64,000 nt of DNA from Paramyrothecium sp. XJ0827 (lineage: Eukaryota; Ascomycota; Sordariomycetes; Hypocreales; Stachybotryaceae): contig JAJFPB010000002.1 of NCBI GenBank assembly GCA_020881915.1, positions 4,078,501 to 4,142,500 on the forward strand, in the 5' to 3' direction. The number at the start of each line of letters is the position of its first letter. Position 1 is the first letter of the stretch. This document shows positions 22,676 through 35,112 of the stretch, piece after piece. The notes beneath the pieces were generated by a model. That model was not told where the DNA came from. It saw nothing but the letters and a program-made list of their open reading frames with translations, and did not search any database. The position numbers and the translations under genes were made by a program.

Positions 22676-25541
22676 GATGGAAATACTTACGAAAATGCTT
22701 ATGGGTGTCATAAATAATTGTGACTTGTTGAGCGGAAACACTCTTAATTTACGCACCATACCCTACTCGCCTTGATGTAGTTGACGCGAACCTAACTCGT
22801 CTTTCTCTTCACATATCTTACATTCGAGCCAGACCTATATAAATAGCACTGGCGAAATTTTGAAATGAGTGCATCCTGCTTCAAGGAATAACCTAGGAAG
22901 GCTTAGCGATCCTCGACTGACTTCCGTCAGCTTCGTCCACATCGTCACGATTGGTGTCGTTCATTCCGCTGTCAGAGACATTAGGACGAAGACAGTCGCA
23001 TTGATGATGAGTGGTGTAAAATATCATCACAATTGAAACCCCCTTCCTTGACTGTACTGGAAAGCTGGAGCTCACGGCGACATGGATGGAACCACGGGTC
23101 GCACCGTTTCGTGAGGCTACAAGAACAATTGGGGCCGTGGGCGTAAAATTCCAGAAGGGCGCTCTAGTAGGTGGCTTCAGATAGGTCGTAAATATTGGGA
23201 ACTATTTTTGACTCATCCAGGAAATTATACAAGGTTCGTACGTACCAAACACCATCTCTCCTGATCAAGATTCCGTCCGAGGGAGTGGTTATCGCTAAGC
23301 ACACTTCCTCCAAATGGTAACGGCCCAATTGCGGAGGGGTTATAACTAACCAGGCACTCTGGAAAACGGGTGGCACGAGCCGACAAAAATGCCAAGACTC
23401 AAAGAGGAAGGACACTTAGTAAGGCGCCGTGTGAGCTAGAATGACACCTCCGCTCTGTGGGATTTGCCGCCTTGACCAAGGCCATGTCTTTGCATCCATC
23501 TGCAACAGGTGGATAGCATTGGAGCTCGGAAAAACGTGTCAATAGTGGGGTTGAGAAATACTCGGATTCATGGCTCTGATTTGACCGATATACTGGCCTC
23601 CAACAATCCAAGATATCTTGAGTGTTACCGCGCATGCACAACGGGTTAGTCCCCAAAAGGATTGGGAATGGATAAACAAGGACTGCGCTCGGCGCCCGGC
23701 ATGTTATCTGCAGAAGCCCCCAGTCAAGCTTCCGGGTGGCGCAAGTGGAGACGCGGCCGCTACAGAAGTACCGCCTCACTTGAGAACCAACGCCGATATG
23801 CTTGCCGGCACCGTCTTGTGAAGTCCATGAGGCAAATGTGCAGCCCAAATAGTCGGAAGGCATTATTTGGGCGTCGGGGTGCCATTTAAGCAGCCAATCC
23901 TCGTTGCAGGTGCAAAGGTCGTGTTGATCATGATTTTGGGGCAAATATCACTTCACGCTCACCGGCTTCGTTGAGACCCTCGTGGCAGCGACTGGCCGAT
24001 ACATCCTAATGGGACAGATACGACCGGCGAAGGCTTTGGTTGTGCAACATTGGAGCGTGCTCAACCACAACCGCCGATCTTGCAGGCATGTAATTTCGGA
24101 TGCAACCAGTACCGGCTTCCCTCTGTTTTCCATACCCAGCCGTATTCCCGGATGCGCCACTGTCTGAAGAGATGGCTCGTCCACAGGTGGTTCGAGCAAT
24201 CGCATCCTATGATGGGAACTTTTGGTTCTTGCAATCCATTCTCCGCACTTCATCCGTGTCCACCAGGTTGCCGTCCAATCAATGTAGCCACAGACTGGTT
24301 TGCCAGAAAAGTGCTCCGACCACCCTTCCTAAACCCCTGTCATGGCGGGACGTGCCATATGGCCTCTTGGCGATCGGGACGCAGCGATGGGGCGCGCAGA
24401 GCCATCAAGGTCGGACGTGGCAACCCCTATCCTTCCAGCGGTACAACGATTGCGCGATTGAGTCCCCGTCTAGGCTCTAGAACTGAGTATCGCCTTTGCG
24501 GAGGAGATGGAGGGCTGTGAATCTGCTTCGGCTAAATGCCATTGGACACTGGCCCTTATCAACGATTGACAGTGCAGGAGGTTTGGAGGATTGGCAGCTT
24601 TTGTCGCCCACCCCCCAATATCGACAGACAAGCATTAACCGCGGTTCTATCAATTGCTATCCCTGTCCGCTTCCGAAGAACCCTTCCCCAGCCGTGTTGG
24701 TGGCTTTCTACTCCGTCCGAAAGGGTCGAATTCATTTCCACCTGCAAATGCGGGCTGCCATTTTCCCCGGGTTCGCGCATAGAGTCGCACGTCCCTGATG
24801 CAACCTGAGCTCTGTCAGTGCCTCGCGCATGTGCCTTCAAAAGAGTCATGGAGAGGTCGTGCGCCTAAGCCCTACCTGTTTTCCGTTATTTACTAACCGG
24901 CTCCCGTGCCCGATTGCGCCCCAGTGCCTAGACTAGTTTGCCGCGTTCCTGGCCTGCCTTCGTCCTGCGGATTGAGTCCGGTGTTGCCCTGTGTGCCTCC
25001 AGATGAAGATGAGGGCCAACGCTTGCCTATTTGGGTAGGTGGTCGTCAATTGTATTTGGTCCCTTTCTCCCCAAGAAAAGAAGTGGCTCCCAACCGGGGC
25101 ACGCAGACGTTTGCTGCGAACGGTGACCGGGGCAGCAAAAGATCCTCCGTCAATGCATCTGGATCTTGCAATTCGCGACCCGTTAGCCGAACAACCTGCC
25201 GTTATGGCGCAAGCGCGCAATCGCTAGTCTAGATGGCCACGCTGGTGACTCGTGATATCTCCTCCAGCCTGTCGTGCCGCCCCGATAGTGCTGCGAGGAA
25301 CCATCTAATGCAGCTGGTCAATGGAAGGGGGTGTGCATTCGGCATACATTGCCGCCACTGTCGACCTTGTCACCGTCGCGTGCGGGACGAGCTTGCATCA
25401 GTATAAATTCCACCCATGACCGTGCCAAGCTATGCAGTTTGTACAGCAGCCCTTCTGTTGTCTGCTTTCCCAGACGTCCTGGCTGTCTCGATTTAGGCCA
25501 AACAACACCGGCGTCGAGAAGCGAGGCCCATACCCAAGATC
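22676..25541. other. 2.9-kb gene-poor region
   Basis: I looked on both strands and found no supported gene. Open frames of 100-181 aa (for example 23399-23944 minus and 24050-24520 plus) are rich in Cys, Trp, Arg and Pro, lack codon bias and match no family I know. The last 200 nt form the subtilase promoter. A non-coding transcript cannot be excluded. Confidence 0.5.
25402..25407 (+). promoter_or_regulatory. TATA box of the subtilase gene
   Basis: TATAAA in GCATCAGTATAAATTCCACC, 140 nt upstream of the start codon, suggesting a strongly inducible promoter. Confidence 0.55.
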
Positions 25542-28248
25542 ATGGTTCGCTCAAGTATTGTTGTGTCGCTGCTTGCGGCCGCCTCGAGCGTAGTTGCTGT
25601 AAGGCCAGCCAAAGCCCGAGTTCCTGGCGCATTCATTTTCGAACTTCACGATGGCCAGGTGAGTCCTGATCCCTTCCAAACCCGCCGCGCGACCAATTGC
25701 TTGGATGCTAACGATTATGCATCAGGATGCTGACGCCTTCTACCAACAAATCGAGGCCGAGGGCGAGACGCGCCTCAAGCTTGATTACAAGCTCTTCAAG
25801 GGTGTTTCCGTCCAGCTCAACGATGTAGAGAAGTCTGAGATTAAGGCAGCCAAGATTGCCGCCCTCCCCGTCGTTCGAAACATGTGGCCTGTCGAGGTGT
25901 ACAACATCCCCGACTTTACTCTCAAGTCTGTTGGCATCGCCGGAGGCAAGGCCTCATTGCTTCGAAAGAGAGACAACGACACCGCCGACACGTTCTCTCC
26001 GCACGTCATGACCCAGGTCGATAAGCTGCGGGCCAAGGGAATCACCGGCAAAGGAATCAAGATTGCCGTCATTGACACTGGCATCGATTACAAGCACCCA
26101 GCTCTTGGTGGCTGCTTCGGCGAGGGCTGCCATGTTGCCTTCGGCACTGATCTCGTCGGAGACGATTACAACGGTTTCAACACCCCGGTCCCCGATGACG
26201 ACCCTATGGATTGCTATGGACACGGCACGCACGTTGCTGGAATTGTCGCCGCTCGAGAGAATGAGTTTGGCTTCACGGGAGCTGCCCCCGATGCCATCCT
26301 TGGCGCTTACCGTGTTTTCGGCTGCGACGGCTCTGCTGGAAATGATGTGTTGATCGCCTCGTACAATCAAGCCTTTGAAGACGGCGCAGACATCATCACT
26401 GCGTCCATTGGTGGCGCGTCTGGCTGGACTGAGGAGCCTTGGTCTGTTGCTGTCTCCCGCATTGTCGAGCAGGGCGTTCCTTGCACCGTCTCCGCCGGTA
26501 ACGACGGTGCCACTGGCATGTTCTACGCCAGCACTGCCGCCAACGGTAAAAAGGTTACTGCCATCGCGTCGTTTGACAACACGGAGTCGCCCTCCTTGTT
26601 GGTCAAGTCTGAATACTCCGTGGAGGGTGGCGCTTCCGAAGACTTCGGCTACACTCCAGGCGATCCCGCTGCCTGGGCCGGAGTATCCCTGCCCCTCTGG
26701 GCTCCCAGCTTTGATACCACCGAGACCAACGGCGGCTGCGACCCTTATCCCGCCAACACCCCCGATCTCAGCGGCTATATTGTGCTGGTGCGGCGAGGAG
26801 GCTGCACCTTCGTTCAGAAGGCCCAAAACGCTGCTAATGCCGGTGCCAAGTATTTCCTTGTCTACAACAATGCTCCGGGTGCCACTGAAATTGGCGTTGG
26901 TGCTGTCGAGGGTATCCTTGCTGCCGGCATGGTCCCCCCCGAGACCGGTGCCGAGTGGATCTCGCTCCTCAACGCAGGCTCCGAAGTTGTTCTGACCATG
27001 TCTGGTCTTGATGGCGCCTCTTTCATCCTGACGGTGTCTGAGAACCCTGCAACAGGCGGTGCTCTGAGTGACTTTACCTCCTGGGGCCCGACATTTGAGA
27101 TGGATGTCAAACCTCAGTTTGGCTCGCCCGGTGGCAGCATCTTGTCTCTTTACCCTCTTGCAAAGGGCGGCTATGCTGTCCTCTCTGGCACATCTATGGC
27201 TTGTCCTCTCGCTGCTGCCGTCGTTGCACTTGTCGCCGAGGTTCGCGGCACCTTTGACCCTGAGCTCATCGAGAACTTGCTTTCTGCCACGGCTAATCCT
27301 CAGCTGTTCAATGATGGTGCTGAGTTCTACGATTTCCTGGCCCCCGTCCCCCAGCAAGGCGGTGGTCTGATCCAGGCTTACGACGCCGCCTTCGCTTCCA
27401 CTCTGTTGGAACCCTCTAGCCTCTCGTTCAACGACACCGACAACTTCGTCGAGTCACTCAACTTCACTCTCAGCAACACGGGTAAGAAGGAAGTCACCTA
27501 CGATATCTCTCAAATTCCAACCGTCACTTTCTATACGCTCGATGCTGCGGGCAGCATCTACCCTCTCGTTTTCCCCAACGAGGCGATTGACGCCAAAGCT
27601 AAAGTATCATTCAGCGAAAGCAAGGTTACCCTTGCTGCTGGAGAGAAGGCCACTATTGAGGTTCTCCCAACTCCACCTGCTGGATTAGATGCCAAACGCC
27701 TGGGTTTGTGGTCCGGATTCGTTGCCGTCAATGGATCGGATGGCACTTCGCTGTCTCTCCCCTACCAAGGCCTCAGCGGCTCACTCCGTGAAGCTACTGT
27801 TCTTGGTCCAGAAGGTGACATTTGGATCACGCGATCTGACGACGATACAAACTACGAGCCAGTGCCCTCCAACTACACATTTACTCTGCCCGCTCCTGGC
27901 AAGCCAGTCGGCGGCTCTGTGCTTCCAACTCTACTCCTCTCCCTGGCTCTGGGATCTCCCAAGGTTATCGCGGACATCGTTCCGCTGACAACCTGCCCAC
28001 CCGATTGGACTACAGAGGTTCGCGGTCTCAAGACTATTGGCCAGCCCGAGGGTGCACCCTTCCCTTACCTGCCTCGCGGTGTCAATCCTTTTGATTGGAC
28101 GGGCAAATTGAACAATGGTAAATACGCGCCTGCAGGCAAGTACAAAATTGTTGTACGAGCTTTGCATATTTTCGGTGATGAGTCAAAGGAGGAGGACTGG
28201 GATGTCAGTGAGACACCAGCATTCCGGATCAAGTACGAGAGCGATTAG
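25542..28248 (+). CDS. Secreted subtilisin-like serine protease with PA domain
   Basis: Two exons, 25542-25658 and 25726-28248, give 879 residues. Order: signal peptide (MVRSSIVVSLLAAASSVVA), propeptide, S8 catalytic domain, inserted protease-associated (PA) domain around residues 340-470 (GGCTFVQKAQNAANAGAKYF), return to the S8 fold, then a C-terminal Fn3-like region (DUF1034 type). The triad is D156 (AVIDTGIDYKHP), H205 (GHGTHVAG) and S529 (SGTSMACP). This is the large minor-extracellular-protease/C5a-peptidase type, a family often expanded in insect- and nematode-associated and mycoparasitic fungi. Its codon use is clean and biased, unlike its flanks. A 467-aa antisense frame is an artefact of that bias. 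Confidence 0.95.
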
Positions 28249-30861
28249 ATAAGATAATGTAAGAAGTATAGGCCAAAAGCGCATAATATGATAAATGGTA
28301 ACCCAATATTCACCCTGAAGTTTGTTCCATTGTCTTGAGAAACTCATTTACCTTGTTCATGTCTGGCTCTTGCGGTGCTGCGTGGCTGTTTCATTAAAAA
28401 ATAATGTCAATATTGAAGGTACCAACATTCCCCAGCATAGAAGTGCAAATCACCAATTTACTCTTGGCGAATCCTTGGGGAGAGCAGTGCAGTGTTGAGA
28501 ACGAAAACAAATCGATAGTTATATCAACTGTGCATGAACCACCCAAGGTAAATGAAGACTTGGTGGACAGGGAAAGAGGCTTCCTGTTCGGAAGTGCAAA
28601 TTTGCCAGCTATTCAAAGATCCAGAGCTTCGAGGTAAGGAGGCAGCATCAAACTGAACACCACGCTTGTACCGAAGATTTCAGTAAATCTGTATCAGAGC
28701 AGGCAATGGTTTTATAGCTGTTCGGTGTGATGATGTCGCAATCACTGACTTTCACAAACCACTTGGAATCTTGAGTTGTCCAAGATGACCCAAAAATAGG
28801 GCTGGAGAGCACTCTGAGCATATGCATGCGTTGCTGATTTTGAATGTCTTGCTGAAAAACTACGGTCATAGGTGTGCAACTTTTCGTGAAATTACTGCAC
28901 AAGGAGAGTCAGGGCATGTTCCGTTCTATCACCTTAACATGAGTTTGTGAAAATGGTTAGAATGAATTCGTCGAATTATATCTTAACTGTCGTCGAAGTG
29001 GTGGTCAATATAACATTCCATCCAGAGGCTTACTGTTTCAGAAACCTTACGTGAAGTTGCAGAGGCCTCAAAGTCCAAAAAGATTACCAGAACGTTACAA
29101 TACATTCCATACCCAAAACAATCATATCATACTCTTGTCGGGGTCATGTCTCGTGGGGAGTCCTCAACAACGATACGAAGCATGTCAGCAAAACCCCCAG
29201 ACTTACCGCATTTGGGTGGTGTATGAGAAGCGAACTTGCCAAATTGAAAGGGAAGTAGCGAGTAAAGCAGAACTGGTTGAGGTAGCCAGAGAAGGTTGGG
29301 AGTGCTGTGGACACTGAAAACATTCCACAGACATCGGCTCAAGCGATTCATTAAGCTAAAGCTCCTTCACCGAAGTAGCTTACAAGATGAATTTTACATT
29401 GCAGGCCTGCAGGAAATAGTTTTCAAAATGGACCGGCGGTGAACCGGAGAATCGGATAACAAACGCGGTTGAAGGGAAGTTCTTGACACATTGAAATGCA
29501 AGGAGGCACGATGCTTGAATTCCTGCGTGTGTCGGAGCTGCCTTGCATGAACTATTGATATCGAGTCATGTATGATTCAGAACAGGATGCATAATACTCC
29601 GACATTCAGCCACCGTCTGACCTTGAAGAGAAAGCTTTCACTCGCGAGGAGCTCCGATTCGACGTGCCCCCTTGCTCGAAAACGTGACACAACGGTGGCC
29701 TTGAGGGTTTCAACTTCCGCTTAAGTCGCCCTGCAGATTGTAGTGTGGTTCATACGACCACAAGTCGAAGAACCTGGGAGAACTAATCGGTGAAGGTGAG
29801 GAGAGGTGCCGCGCGATGCTGGCTCCACTTGAAAGTCCTTCAATTCTTCAAGTCCCAGCCAGGCTCATCGGATTGGAAATTCTGCGAGCCAATTCCCTGC
29901 CCAATCTGTAAATCGTATGATTCCCATTTTTGACCAGCTAATCTACCTACTCTGAAGCTGACATAGCGGCAGCGACGGGTAGAAGCCGGTTGGCCTTAGC
30001 AGATAACGGGGGTAGGGCAATCTCGTCAATGCAGAAGGGCTGTTAACAGCGATGCATTTCAATGAGAGCATGACACTTGCTGCTTACTGTACCTTGTTCC
30101 ATTCCCTGCTAGCGCTACAATTTCATGCACATGCAACCTGTCACTCGTATATGGAACATCGAGCAGGCCTGGCGTTCGGAAGACGGGCCGGCATCGAGGC
30201 TTCTTGCAAGGGTTGCTTAGAAATTGTTAGATTGTGATACGCTAGTTGAGCCACCGAACCACACCGAAATGCATGCTGCCGGAATAGGCAGTGCGATGCT
30301 GAGGGCCTCAACGGTCACATTCTTAGACCTTGTTATGGGATTCGTGGAAGAGCCATGACAGATAGCGGTCTAAGTATAATCTGTGGAGCTCACTGGTGTT
30401 CATGGCTCACAGCTCCGAGCTTTCTCAGTACATTCTTTTGAAAAAGCTGAGCCAGGGAAGAAGAAACGAGCAAGGGTCCCTCGCTACATGACGAATTCTA
30501 CATGCGTCTTCATTGATCCAGATACGAGAATGGACCAGCATCTGATGGCACAGCTCCATCTTACAGTGTTTTGCATGCCTGAAGGGTCTGGAACTGTTGG
30601 TTTGCGTGGTCTAGACTCAAGCAAGCGAAGCACGGCAGGATAGCAAGCGATCGAAACCTATGTTTGGAAAGCCTATCGCTGTTATCAGAATGGGTGTATG
30701 GTGAGAGGCCTTTAGCGACAACGAAAAATTGAGTATAAGATGCACGACCGCCGCATGTTCCAATCCAGTCCTCCAGTAGACGCTCATCTCATCTTTCTCG
30801 ATTGGATCTCCGCAGTCATTCAGTCATTGTCGTCCTCAACGAACACTGGTTAATGATCAAC
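28249..30861. other. 2.6-kb gene-poor region with peroxidase promoter
   Basis: No gene supported on either strand; frames are below 90 aa apart from parts overlapping the peroxidase. TATAAG at 30734-30739 lies about 125 nt before the peroxidase start and is a plausible TATA element. Confidence 0.5.
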
Positions 30862-32063
30862 ATGAGATCGTTTCCTATTTTCACCGCCATATTGGCTGGC
30901 CTTGACGCAGCCACCGCCCATCCTGGGATGGGTGAACAGCTGAAGGGCCTCCAGAGTCATGTTAAGGCTAGATCTCCGAGTGTGGAGTTGATCGGCGATC
31001 TGATCACTCTGTCCGATGAACAGCTTACGCCTGCTGGCGCTGCCATTAAGAGCATCCTTACACGCTTCGGGGAGGGAACGGTTGACGAAACAACCTTCTA
31101 TGAGCCAGTCCCGCCACCCCAGCTCGGCTCCCAAGCTTGCAAGGCTGATACGTGTTGCGTCTGGAAGCACATTGCAGACGAGATGCACGGTGCCTTTGTT
31201 CAGGGAGATCTTCGTTGCAACGATCTTGGTCGGGCTGCTGTACGTCTCGGTTTCCATGATTCTGGTACTTGGAATCGCGCTCGGGGTAGAAACGGTGGTG
31301 GAGCTGATGGCTCCATTGTTCTTGCTGGAGAATGCGAGAGTCGACCGGCAGATAATGGCGGACTCGAACCACTATGTGCTCAGATGAGGGTATGGTACAA
31401 CAAGTGGAAGGTACATGGCATCAGCATGGCCGATCTTATCCAAGTCGGTGCTCATGTTGCCACTGTAACCTGCCCACTGGGCCCACGTATGCGTTTATTT
31501 GTTGGCCGCAAGGACAACAGCAACCCATCTCCTGAGCACCTTATGCCATTTACCCACCAGAGCCCGGAGGAGCTTTTCCAGTTATTCGAAGACAAAACTC
31601 TTCTCGGGGAGGACCTTGTTGCTCTTCTTGGAGCTCATACGGTGGCCAGACAGAGATTTGAGGACCCTTCCCGATCGGGTGACTTTGCGGATAGCACACC
31701 AGGTATCTGGGATACAACCTTCTACAATGAGACGCTGTGGGATGGAGCACCGAAGAACATCTTCAGGTTCAAGAGTGATGTCGCTATTGGCAATCATCCT
31801 TCTGCAGCGGGTGCAATCTGGCGGCAGTTTGCCCACCGCAACGGCGGCGCCTTTGGTTGGCAATTTGTAAGTTTTCCTAATCCAACCGTGTTGAAGTAAG
31901 CCATGGTGAAACTAACTCTAGATAGGCTTATGCGAAAGCTTACATCCGTGTTGGCCTTCTTGGTGTGTACAATATCAATGATCTCACCGAATGCACAAGT
32001 GTGCTACCGCGTAAAATCGCATTCTCCGAAATATTCCCCAATGGAGCCCCTGGTCCATTTTGA
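30862..32063 (+). CDS. Secreted class II (ligninase-type) haem peroxidase
   Basis: Two exons, 30862-31866 and 31926-32063, give 380 residues. A short signal peptide (MRSFPIFTAILAGLDAATA) precedes the haem peroxidase domain. The distal site is RLGFHDSGTW with H132; the proximal haem ligand is H259 in LLGAHTVARQ; the Cys-rich ACKADTCCVW and GGADGSIVL calcium/haem surroundings agree with class II fungal peroxidases. The exon 2 end, SEIFPNGAPGPF, stops where the family stops. No Trp or Mn site could be assigned confidently, so it is best called a generic ascomycete class II peroxidase using H2O2 to oxidise phenolic substrates. An in-frame ATG at 30853 adds three residues. A GMC oxidoreductase gene follows 0.8 kb downstream. 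Confidence 0.9.
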
Positions 32064-32878
32064 GGCAAAATTCTAAGAAGGTCGGAGAGCAGTCCTCCGC
32101 AAACTCGATACCTGGGATGATCTGTGGATTTAGATTTTCCTTTACAGAACATGATAAACTTTTCGTGGTCATGCCAGCCTGGGTTGTTAGATTTAAAGAG
32201 GACACGTTAGTGTAAAACGGTCACAACAAGCCAATGAAAGACAAAATTACACACGAATGTGAAAGCTGGACTAGCTTTTTCGCGAATCGCTAAGGCAATG
32301 TTCATGTGTCCCAAGCGCATCAACCAGCCTACGGGTTGTCATCTGATTGGTGCTAGTCAAGGGAACGAGAAAGTCATACGGGGTTTCCAGATAAGGTCCT
32401 TCTTGTCAAAGGTCAGGGTGCTAGAGTTAAGAAGCATTTGGGGTCAAGTAAGTGTAAATCAAGCTCTGAAGAAGCCATCATGGACCAGCGACTCCTTGTA
32501 TAGCTACCCCGTCTTCATACGCTAGAATAACCCCTGTTTTGTGTACTCTAACAAGTTTTCGTATAGCCAGCATCATGCAGAGCCAATACTTTACGGGTTT
32601 GCGGTGGGGCAAAAACGAGACCAAGTGCGCAGGTGACAGGGGCTAAGCTGACTGAAAGAATGATAAACCTTGAGTTGGCAGGTACCAAGGCGTATCTGAC
32701 TGGTAAAATAATAAGTCTCTAATTGGTATTCTTTCCTATTGCTCGTTTATACTTGGCTAAGACACTCGCCACAGTAGATATACGTACTGGGAAGATGCAA
32801 TATATAATGCTGCAATACACACACATTCATGAGTCACGACTCACTTGTGTTGCATCTGTTTTTTATAACTGAGTAAAC
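32064..32878. other. Intergenic between peroxidase and GMC oxidoreductase
   Basis: AT-rich, no gene seen. It contains the upstream region of the GMC gene; no shared element with the peroxidase promoter was identified by eye. Confidence 0.5.
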
Positions 32879-35112
32879 ATGCCTGTTTTGTACATTTTAG
32901 CTGTTGCAGTTCTATGCATCCCTTGCGCTGTTGCCTCGCCCCCTCACTCATTTGAAAGAGAAGCACGCCAAAAGAATCTACGTTCTTCTTATGATTATGT
33001 TATCGTGGGAGCAGGCGCGGCTGGTTTGACAGTTGCTAACCGATTATCTGAAGATCCTCGTTAGCTCCCACACTTCTCTCATACCATTTAGACCTTCAAC
33101 TCACTCATCTTCTAGGTAATTCTGTTCTTGTCATTGAGGCAGGAGATTTGTTGGTACCGAGGCTTGCGGTAGGGTTGCTACACAAGCTGACTCTAGTAGT
33201 GATGAGAATGAGGATTCTGTGACCATCCCTGCTCTTGGTGGCAGCGCTATTGGAACGAAATACGACTGGAACCGTACCTATGTGGCGAGTGATGCGTTGA
33301 ATGGGAGAACCGTGCCTATTTCTCTTGGAAAAGTGGTCGGAGGATCTACGAAGCTCAATCGTCTCTTGTTTGACCGTGGTTCCAAGTCAGACTACGACCG
33401 TTGGGCAGAACTTGGTAACAAAGGATGGGATTGGAAGTCCTTATTCCCATATTTCAAAAAGGTACAAGCGCTGCGTGATCTTCATCAATCTTGGACTAAG
33501 TCGTGATCTTCAGAACGAGAGGTTCACTCCACCGACAAAGGCAATTACGGAGGAGTATAACATTACGTATACGCCGGCTGCCCATGGGTTCTCCGGCTAT
33601 ATGCATTCGACTTACGCACCATTCTTCTGGCCGACCACAAGTGAGTGCAGTGCTAGCTCTGAAGTACCTTCATGTTTCATGTTAACGCTCGATTACTAGA
33701 AAACTTTGTTCAGGCCATTGCAGAATTGGGCATACCCATCTCCTACGATCCAGCAAATGGAGACGCTGTTGGTGGTTACTACGCAACACATAATCAAGAT
33801 CCGGTAACACAGACCAGATCGTCAGCAGATGAGGCCTATTATGAAACTGCAAAGGATCGCAAAAATTTTGACATCTTACCAGGTCATCAGGTCACGCGAG
33901 TTCTTACTAAAACGCAGCTTGGAAGCGTGATAATTACTGGAGTAGAGGTACGCTGACGACCGATCACAATTTGACGCATTATTTTTGACATTTATGTAGT
34001 TTTCAGCTTCGTTCAACGCTTCCCGCCATGTTGTGTCTGCCACAAAGGAAGTCCTTCTCGCCGCTGGCGCAATTCACACACCACAAATTTTACAGGTCTC
34101 TGGTATCGGAGACCCTGTCACACTGTCCAACTTGGGTCTAAAAACTATCGTAGACCTTCCTGGAGTCGGCCAGAACTTTCATGATTACGTATGGGTCAAC
34201 CTCACCTTCTCTGGTAAGCGCAAACGGCACCTTCAATGCTCCCTCTTCTCGCGTCTGCTAACTCCATGATATCAGTAAATGCGCCTCTTGTCTCAACCAA
34301 CTTGACCAACATTGCTACATTCGCCGCTGAGGCGAGGAATCTATACGACAGGGAGAGGAGAGGGCCATTTACATCTCCCAACGGGGAATTTCTCTCATTT
34401 TTGCCCCTGTCGGTCTACTCCACTGCCGGCTCTAAAATTCATGCGTCGGCAATCAGGCAAGATAGTGCTGCATTTCTCCCTCCGCGGGCCCCCGCAAATG
34501 TGGTTGCAGGCTACAAGCAACAGGTGAAAGTGCTTAATGACAAACTTCTCAGTAACGACTCAGGAATCCTGGAGGTAGTATGGACAGATAGTGGTGTATT
34601 TCTCGGCCTGCAGCATCCGTATTCACGGGGCAGCATTAGGGCGGTTTCCAACAGTGTGTTCGACGGCGTAGTGGCGGACTCGGGCTTTCTTCGAAACCCC
34701 CTGGATGTGGCCATCATGGTAGAAGGCATTCGGTTTGCTCGCAAACTTGCAGCCACGTCTGCCATTTCTGTCCTTCAGCCAGTTGAACTTGACCCAGGTG
34801 CTGCTGCGACGAGCGACGAAGCACTTGCGCAATTTATTCGGTCACATGCATCAACTGTCTTTCATCCGGCTGGCTCCTGTAAGTTAGGCAAGCGGCACCT
34901 AGGTGGCGTAGTCGACGATGAACTTCGAGTACATGGAGTCAAGGGATTACGCGTTGTGGATGCTAGTGTTATACCGCTACTTCCGGCAGCACACACAATG
35001 ACAACAGTTTTTGCTGTTGCGGAAAAGGTAAAGTCGGAGTTCATGAGGGAATGGAAACTGCTGACAATGAATGTAGGTGGCGGATATGATTAAGCACAGT
35101 CCAGCTGTATGA
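32879..35112 (+). CDS. Secreted GMC oxidoreductase (FAD-dependent)
   Basis: Eight exons join in phase to 617 residues: 32879-33059, 33116-33149, 33200-33461, 33514-33640, 33700-33947, 34000-34213, 34276-35027 and 35077-35112. A signal peptide ([20 protein letters not shown]) precedes the FAD fold ([20 protein letters not shown]). Further GMC motifs are [31 protein letters not shown] and the C-terminal [10 protein letters not shown] with AAHTMTT, giving the two active-site histidines. The last exon, found by splicing, supplies the family's usual AVAEKVADMIK end. The second intron has an unusual GTTGGT donor. Glucose/aryl-alcohol oxidase-type H2O2 production is plausible but the substrate is unknown. 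Confidence 0.88.

Noticed and set aside
23399..24520. Frames of 126-181 aa on both strands in the gene-poor region
   Set aside because: No codon bias, splice support or recognisable motif; Cys/Trp/Pro/Arg-rich random-type composition.
25954..27357. 467-aa minus-strand open frame
   Set aside because: Antisense to the subtilase catalytic region; explained by codon bias.
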